46,375 bases of DNA, taken from positions 1-46,375 of the forward strand of contig NZ_JAPUED010000177.1 of NCBI RefSeq assembly GCF_027492755.1, read 5' to 3'. Made by a program: the position numbers and the translations under genes. The stretch is from Micropruina sp. GTDB lineage: Bacteria; Actinomycetota; Actinomycetes; Propionibacteriales; Propionibacteriaceae. Under the pieces are notes generated by a model. That model searched no databases. It worked only from the letters and a program-made list of their open reading frames with translations, and was not told the DNA's origin. Below, in pieces: positions 43,061 to 46,375 of this stretch (position 1 is its first letter; every line of letters begins with the position of its first letter).

Positions 43061-44950
43061 ATGGCACAGCTCGAAGGCGACGTCGTCTACCCCGATCCCT
43101 CGATCGCGGCCGAGTCCCACGTTCCCTACCCCGACAAGCTGCGGGCCGAGGCGCTCGCCGATCCGGAAGGGTTCTGGGCCGACCGGGCCCGCGAGCTGGA
43201 GTGGTTCTCGCCCTGGGAGAAGGTGGTCGACGATTCGAACGCGCCGTTCTTCAAGTGGTTCACCGGTGCCGAGGTCAACATCGTGCACAACTGCCTCGAC
43301 CGGCATGTGGCCGGGCCGAACAAGAACAAGCTGGCGCTGATCTGGCAGAGCGAGGACGGCAAGGAGCACCGCACCTTCAGCTACTTCTCGCTGCACCGCC
43401 AGGTCAACCAGATGGCGAACGTGCTCAAGGCGATGGGCGTGGTCAAGGGCGACAAGGTGACGATCTACCTGCCGCGCATTCCCGAAGTCTTCTTCGCCAT
43501 GCTGGCCTGCGCCAAGATCGGCGCCATTCACTCGGTGATCTTCGCCGGCTTCTCCTCCGACGCCCTCACCGACCGGATCGACGACTCCCAGTCGAAGCTG
43601 GTCATCACCGCCGACGGCTCGTGGATCAACGGCAAGGTCTTCCCGCTGAAAGAGATCGTCGACAAGGCGGTGAAATTCTCGCCGACCGTCGAGAACGTGA
43701 TCGTGGTCAAGCGGACCGGCTCCGAGGTCGTCATGGATCCGCTGCGCGACCACTGGTACCACGACCTGCAGGCGCTGCCGATCGCCAAGGGCAACTGCCC
43801 GACCGAGAAGCTCGACTCCGAGCACCCGCTGTACATCCTGTACACCTCGGGTTCGACGGGTAAGCCGAAGGCGATCCTGCACACCCACGGCGGCTACATG
43901 GTCGGCATCTACACGACGCTGAAGTACTCCTTCGACATGCGTCCCGAGGACCGCTGGTGGTGCACCGCCGATCCCGGCTGGGTGACCGGACACTCGTATC
44001 TGGTGTACGGGCCGCTGCTCACCGGTGCCACCACGTTCATGTTCGAGGGCGGCCCGACCTACCCGTACCCGAGCCGCTGGTGGCAGCTGGTCGAGTACTA
44101 CGGGATCACCCAGTTCTACACCGCGCCCACCGCGATCCGGTCGTTGATGCGCTTCGGTGAGGCGTGGCCGAATCGGCACGACCTGTCGTCGTTGCGGCTG
44201 CTGGGCACCGTCGGCGAGCCGATCAACCCCGAGGCGTGGCGCTGGTTCTACCGGGTGATCGGCAAGGAGCGCTGCCCGGTGATCGACACCTGGTGGCAGA
44301 CAGAGACCGGTATGTTCCAGATCACCCAGGTGCCGGGTGAGCCCCAGAAGCCGGGCTCGGGCGGCAAGCCGTTCTTCGGCCAGGACGCCGCCATCCTCAA
44401 CGAGGCCGGCGAAGAAGTGCCGGACGGCGACGAGGGTTTCCTGGTGCTGAAGAATCCGTGGCCCGGCATGTTCCGGACGCTGTACGGCGACGATCAGCGC
44501 TACATCGACACCTATTGGTCGAAGTACCCCGGCGTCTACCTGGCCGGGGACGCCGCCCGCCGCGACGCCGACGGCTACTTCTGGATCATCGGCCGCACCG
44601 ACGACGTGATCAACGTGTCCGGTCACCGGCTCGGCACCGCCGAGGTGGAATCGGCGCTGGTGTCCCACCCGGACGTCACCGAAGCCGCCGTGGTCGGGCT
44701 GCCGCACGAGGTGAAGGGCCAAGCCATCCACGCCTTCGTCACCCTGCGGGTGGGTGTCGCGGGTAGTCAGGAGCTGGCCGAGCAGCTGCGGGCGCATGTG
44801 GCGTCCCACCTGTCGCCGATCGCCAAGCCGGACGCCATCGACTTCCCCGACAAGCTGCCGAAGACCCGCTCGGGCAAAATCATGCGCCGCGTCCTGAAGG
44901 CGCGCGCGTTGGGCCAGGACGAGGGCGACCTCACCACCCTGGAGGACTGA
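43061..44950 (+). CDS. acsA: Acetyl-CoA synthetase (AMP-forming)
   Basis: The 629-residue ANL enzyme activates acetate to acetyl-CoA through acetyl-AMP. Signatures include the P-loop YTSGSTGKPKAILHTHGGYM, WWCTADPGWVTGHSY, DTWWQTETGMFQI (canonically DTWWQTETGG), TDDVINVSGHRLGTAEVE and the acylation lysine in RSGKIMRR. The tryptophan in WWQTE points to an acetate-sized pocket, though propionate may be used. GGAGGA lies 10 nt before the ATG. The upstream palindrome and the shared divergent region suggest regulation, perhaps by carbon source. The symbol is used for the family; physiological substrate is inferred. Confidence 0.94.
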   Translation: MAQLEGDVVYPDPSIAAESHVPYPDKLRAEALADPEGFWADRARELEWFSPWEKVVDDSNAPFFKWFTGAEVNIVHNCLDRHVAGPNKNKLALIWQSEDGKEHRTFSYFSLHRQVNQMANVLKAMGVVKGDKVTIYLPRIPEVFFAMLACAKIGAIHSVIFAGFSSDALTDRIDDSQSKLVITADGSWINGKVFPLKEIVDKAVKFSPTVENVIVVKRTGSEVVMDPLRDHWYHDLQALPIAKGNCPTEKLDSEHPLYILYTSGSTGKPKAILHTHGGYMVGIYTTLKYSFDMRPEDRWWCTADPGWVTGHSYLVYGPLLTGATTFMFEGGPTYPYPSRWWQLVEYYGITQFYTAPTAIRSLMRFGEAWPNRHDLSSLRLLGTVGEPINPEAWRWFYRVIGKERCPVIDTWWQTETGMFQITQVPGEPQKPGSGGKPFFGQDAAILNEAGEEVPDGDEGFLVLKNPWPGMFRTLYGDDQRYIDTYWSKYPGVYLAGDAARRDADGYFWIIGRTDDVINVSGHRLGTAEVESALVSHPDVTEAAVVGLPHEVKGQAIHAFVTLRVGVAGSQELAEQLRAHVASHLSPIAKPDAIDFPDKLPKTRSGKIMRRVLKARALGQDEGDLTTLED

Positions 44951-44998
44951 GCGAGTTCCGCCCCGTCCCACTCCGGCCGACTCCGTGGTGACGTTGCT

Positions 44999-45049
44999 CC
45001 CTTTCGGTGGAATTGCACCGGCCTGAACCGGGCGAGGCCGTCGAAAGGG
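44999..45049. terminator. Branched hairpin between convergent acsA and MFS genes
   Basis: CCCTTT (44999-45004) pairs with AAAGGG (45044-45049), enclosing a CGGTG/CACCG hairpin (45005-45020) and a small GGCC/GGCC hairpin. The structure lies between the two stops and could end transcription from either side. It is not a simple stem, so its role is tentative. Confidence 0.4.
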
Positions 45050-45078
45050 TGCGACGTCGAGCAGACGCCTCCGCTGGG

Positions 45079-46299
45079 CTAGCGGCGTCCGAACGGCGCC
45101 AGGGCGACGACCAGCAGGATCACCGGGAGGGTGAGCAGGGCGAGTCCTTCGAAGCCGATCCAGCCCAGGATGCCGCCGGCGGCGATCGCGCCGAGAGCGC
45201 CGAGCAGGCTCATCGCGGCGTCGTTGCGACCCTGCCGGCGGACCCGCAGCGCGGGAGCGGACGCTTCGGTCAGCAGTGCCGCGCCGGCGACGGTGGAGGC
45301 GCTCCAGCCGAGGCCGAGCAGGATCAGCGCCACGGTCACCCAGCGGGCGTCGGACGCCCCGAGTGCGATCACCGCGACGCTGGCCGCCAGGATCAGGTAG
45401 CCGAGTGCGATGGTGCGCAGCCGTCCCCAACGGTCGGCGAGCAGGCCGAAGACGGGGGAGAGCGCGTACATGCCGGCGATGTGCAGGCTGATGGTCAGGC
45501 CGACGATGGTGAGGGTCGCCCCGTGGTGCAACAGATGAATCGGCGTCATCGCCATCACCGACACCATCACGGCGTGTGCGCCGACGACGGCGAGCATCGC
45601 GTAGCGCGCCGCCGCCGGACGGTCGGCGCGCTCCGGTAGGGCGTCCGATCCGCGTTGGCTCAGCGCGATCTGCCGGGACAACAGCAGCGGGTCGGGCCGC
45701 AACCCGAACCAGTACAGGGCGATGCCGGACAGTTGCCCGACAACGGTGAACAGATAGGGACCGGTCAGTTCCGGCATGCCGACCAGATGGCCCAGGGCCT
45801 CACCCGGACCGACCAGATTAGGACCGAGGACTGCGCCCAGCGTCGTCGCCCAGACCACCAACGACAGGTCGCGGCCGCGGGACACGTCCGTGGCCAGGTC
45901 GGTGGCGGCGAACCGGGCCTGCAGATTGGCGGCCTGCCCGGCGCCGATCAGCGCGAACCCGACCAGCAGCATCGGAAACGACCGGACGGGTACCGCGCCG
46001 ATCACCAGCCCGACACCGACCAGCGCCACCGCCATCCCGGACGCCAACGCGGCCGCCCGCCCCCGGCGTCCGGCCAAAGCGGCGAGCGGCATCGAGGTGG
46101 CAGCCGTCCCGAGCGTGATGGCCGCCGTCGCCAGGCCGGACAGCGCGTCGTCCCCGGAGATCACCGCGGCAAGGACGGCGCCCAACGACACGGTGGCACC
46201 GAAGCTGATCCCGCTCAGCACCTGACCCGCCGACAGCACCGCCAGCGTCCGGCGCCGGCTGCGGGTCAGATCAGGCATCTCCTGCGTCAACTCGGGCAC
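45079..46299 (-). CDS. Major facilitator superfamily transporter
   Basis: This 406-residue inner-membrane protein has about 12 hydrophobic segments in two halves of six, with the MFS loop motif A-like sequence ALAGRRGRAAAL after helix 2 and GLLADRWGRLRT in the matching place of the second half. The substrate cannot be told; such carriers export drugs or metabolites. I prefer the GTG at 46299, since TAGGGT (46307-46312) lies 7 nt upstream as in leaderless genes here; GTG 46308 would sit in that box and ATG 46278 touches an AGGAG sequence. It is convergent with acsA. Confidence 0.88.
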   Translation of the reverse strand: MPELTQEMPDLTRSRRRTLAVLSAGQVLSGISFGATVSLGAVLAAVISGDDALSGLATAAITLGTAATSMPLAALAGRRGRAAALASGMAVALVGVGLVIGAVPVRSFPMLLVGFALIGAGQAANLQARFAATDLATDVSRGRDLSLVVWATTLGAVLGPNLVGPGEALGHLVGMPELTGPYLFTVVGQLSGIALYWFGLRPDPLLLSRQIALSQRGSDALPERADRPAAARYAMLAVVGAHAVMVSVMAMTPIHLLHHGATLTIVGLTISLHIAGMYALSPVFGLLADRWGRLRTIALGYLILAASVAVIALGASDARWVTVALILLGLGWSASTVAGAALLTEASAPALRVRRQGRNDAAMSLLGALGAIAAGGILGWIGFEGLALLTLPVILLVVALAPFGRR

Positions 46300-46306
46300 C
46301 CGCGAC

Positions 46307-46312
46307 ACCCTA
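46307..46312 (-). promoter_or_regulatory. Leaderless -10 box of the MFS gene
   Basis: TAGGGT on the minus strand is 7 nt before the preferred GTG start at 46299. Confidence 0.4.
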
Positions 46313-46356
46313 GCTCCCGGCTCGCAGGTCTGAGCTTCCGGATCCGAAGCAAGACT

Positions 46357-46373
46357 TGGGGAAGCACTGATCG
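46357..46373 (+). repeat. Partial left flank of the GTCATCCCGG repeat
   Basis: TGGGGAAGCACTGATC at the very end of the window matches the left flank of copy 2 (TGGGGAAGTGCTGATC at 34161) at 14 of 16 positions. The window stops before any GTCATCCCGG core could be seen. Confidence 0.5.
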
Positions 46374-46375
46374 TT

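Overview
The window looks like chromosomal DNA from a high-G+C actinobacterium, most likely a Propionibacteriales/Propionibacteriaceae-type organism. This is inferred from strong G/C third-position bias, frequent GTG starts, many leaderless promoters (a TANNNT box 6-8 nt before the start codon), G+C-rich hairpin terminators without U-tracts, a glycerol-phosphate polymer (teichoic-acid type) locus, and two dispersed palindromic repeat families. I saw no rRNA, tRNA, CRISPR array, transposase, integrase or phage gene. About 40 genes are supported.

Layout. 1-3.2 kb: a kinase/FAD-dehydrogenase pair (FGGY polyol kinase and GlpD-like enzyme). 3.2-4.9 kb: a two-gene membrane/alpha-beta hydrolase unit. 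4.9-9.5 kb: the de novo NAD operon nadABC, with the Nudix/winged-helix repressor gene nrtR next door and a palindrome inside the nadA promoter. 9.8-15.9 kb: mixed housekeeping and small-enzyme genes (VanY-type lipoprotein, DUF6498, DUF4031/HD, FMN reductase, DinB, PEBP, a KDPG-aldolase-like protein lacking its lysine, an M15-like secreted protein). 15.9-17.6 kb: pgi.

17.8-34.2 kb is the accessory heart of the window: a cell-surface glycerol-phosphate polymer locus. It encodes a Wzm/Wzt (TagGH)-type ABC exporter, a membrane-fused TagF-like transferase, a GT2 glycosyltransferase, a polysaccharide pyruvyl transferase embedded in a three-part protein, a secreted PLD-like protein and a secreted FN3 protein in one coupled operon, a CopC-like anchored protein, a TagE-like glucosyltransferase, a fusion of glycerol-3-phosphate cytidylyltransferase with a Gfo/Idh/MocA oxidoreductase, and a large TagF polymerase. 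Two related secreted FN3-EEP phosphoesterases follow (34.3-38.3 kb). I infer that this set makes, exports, decorates and perhaps trims a pyruvylated and glucosylated polyol-phosphate polymer. The lipid-primer genes (TagO/TagA/TagB types) are not here.

38.3-46.3 kb: molybdenum cofactor genes moeA, moaC and a MogA/MoaB protein; a spermidine-synthase-like protein; a PAP2 phosphatase; DUF4245 and NTF2-like proteins; acetyl-CoA synthetase; an MFS transporter. Two small coupled upstream reading frames stand out: 17 codons, leaderless, before moeA; and 33 codons with an internal six-residue repeat before the first EEP gene. Neither would be found by ordinary length cut-offs.
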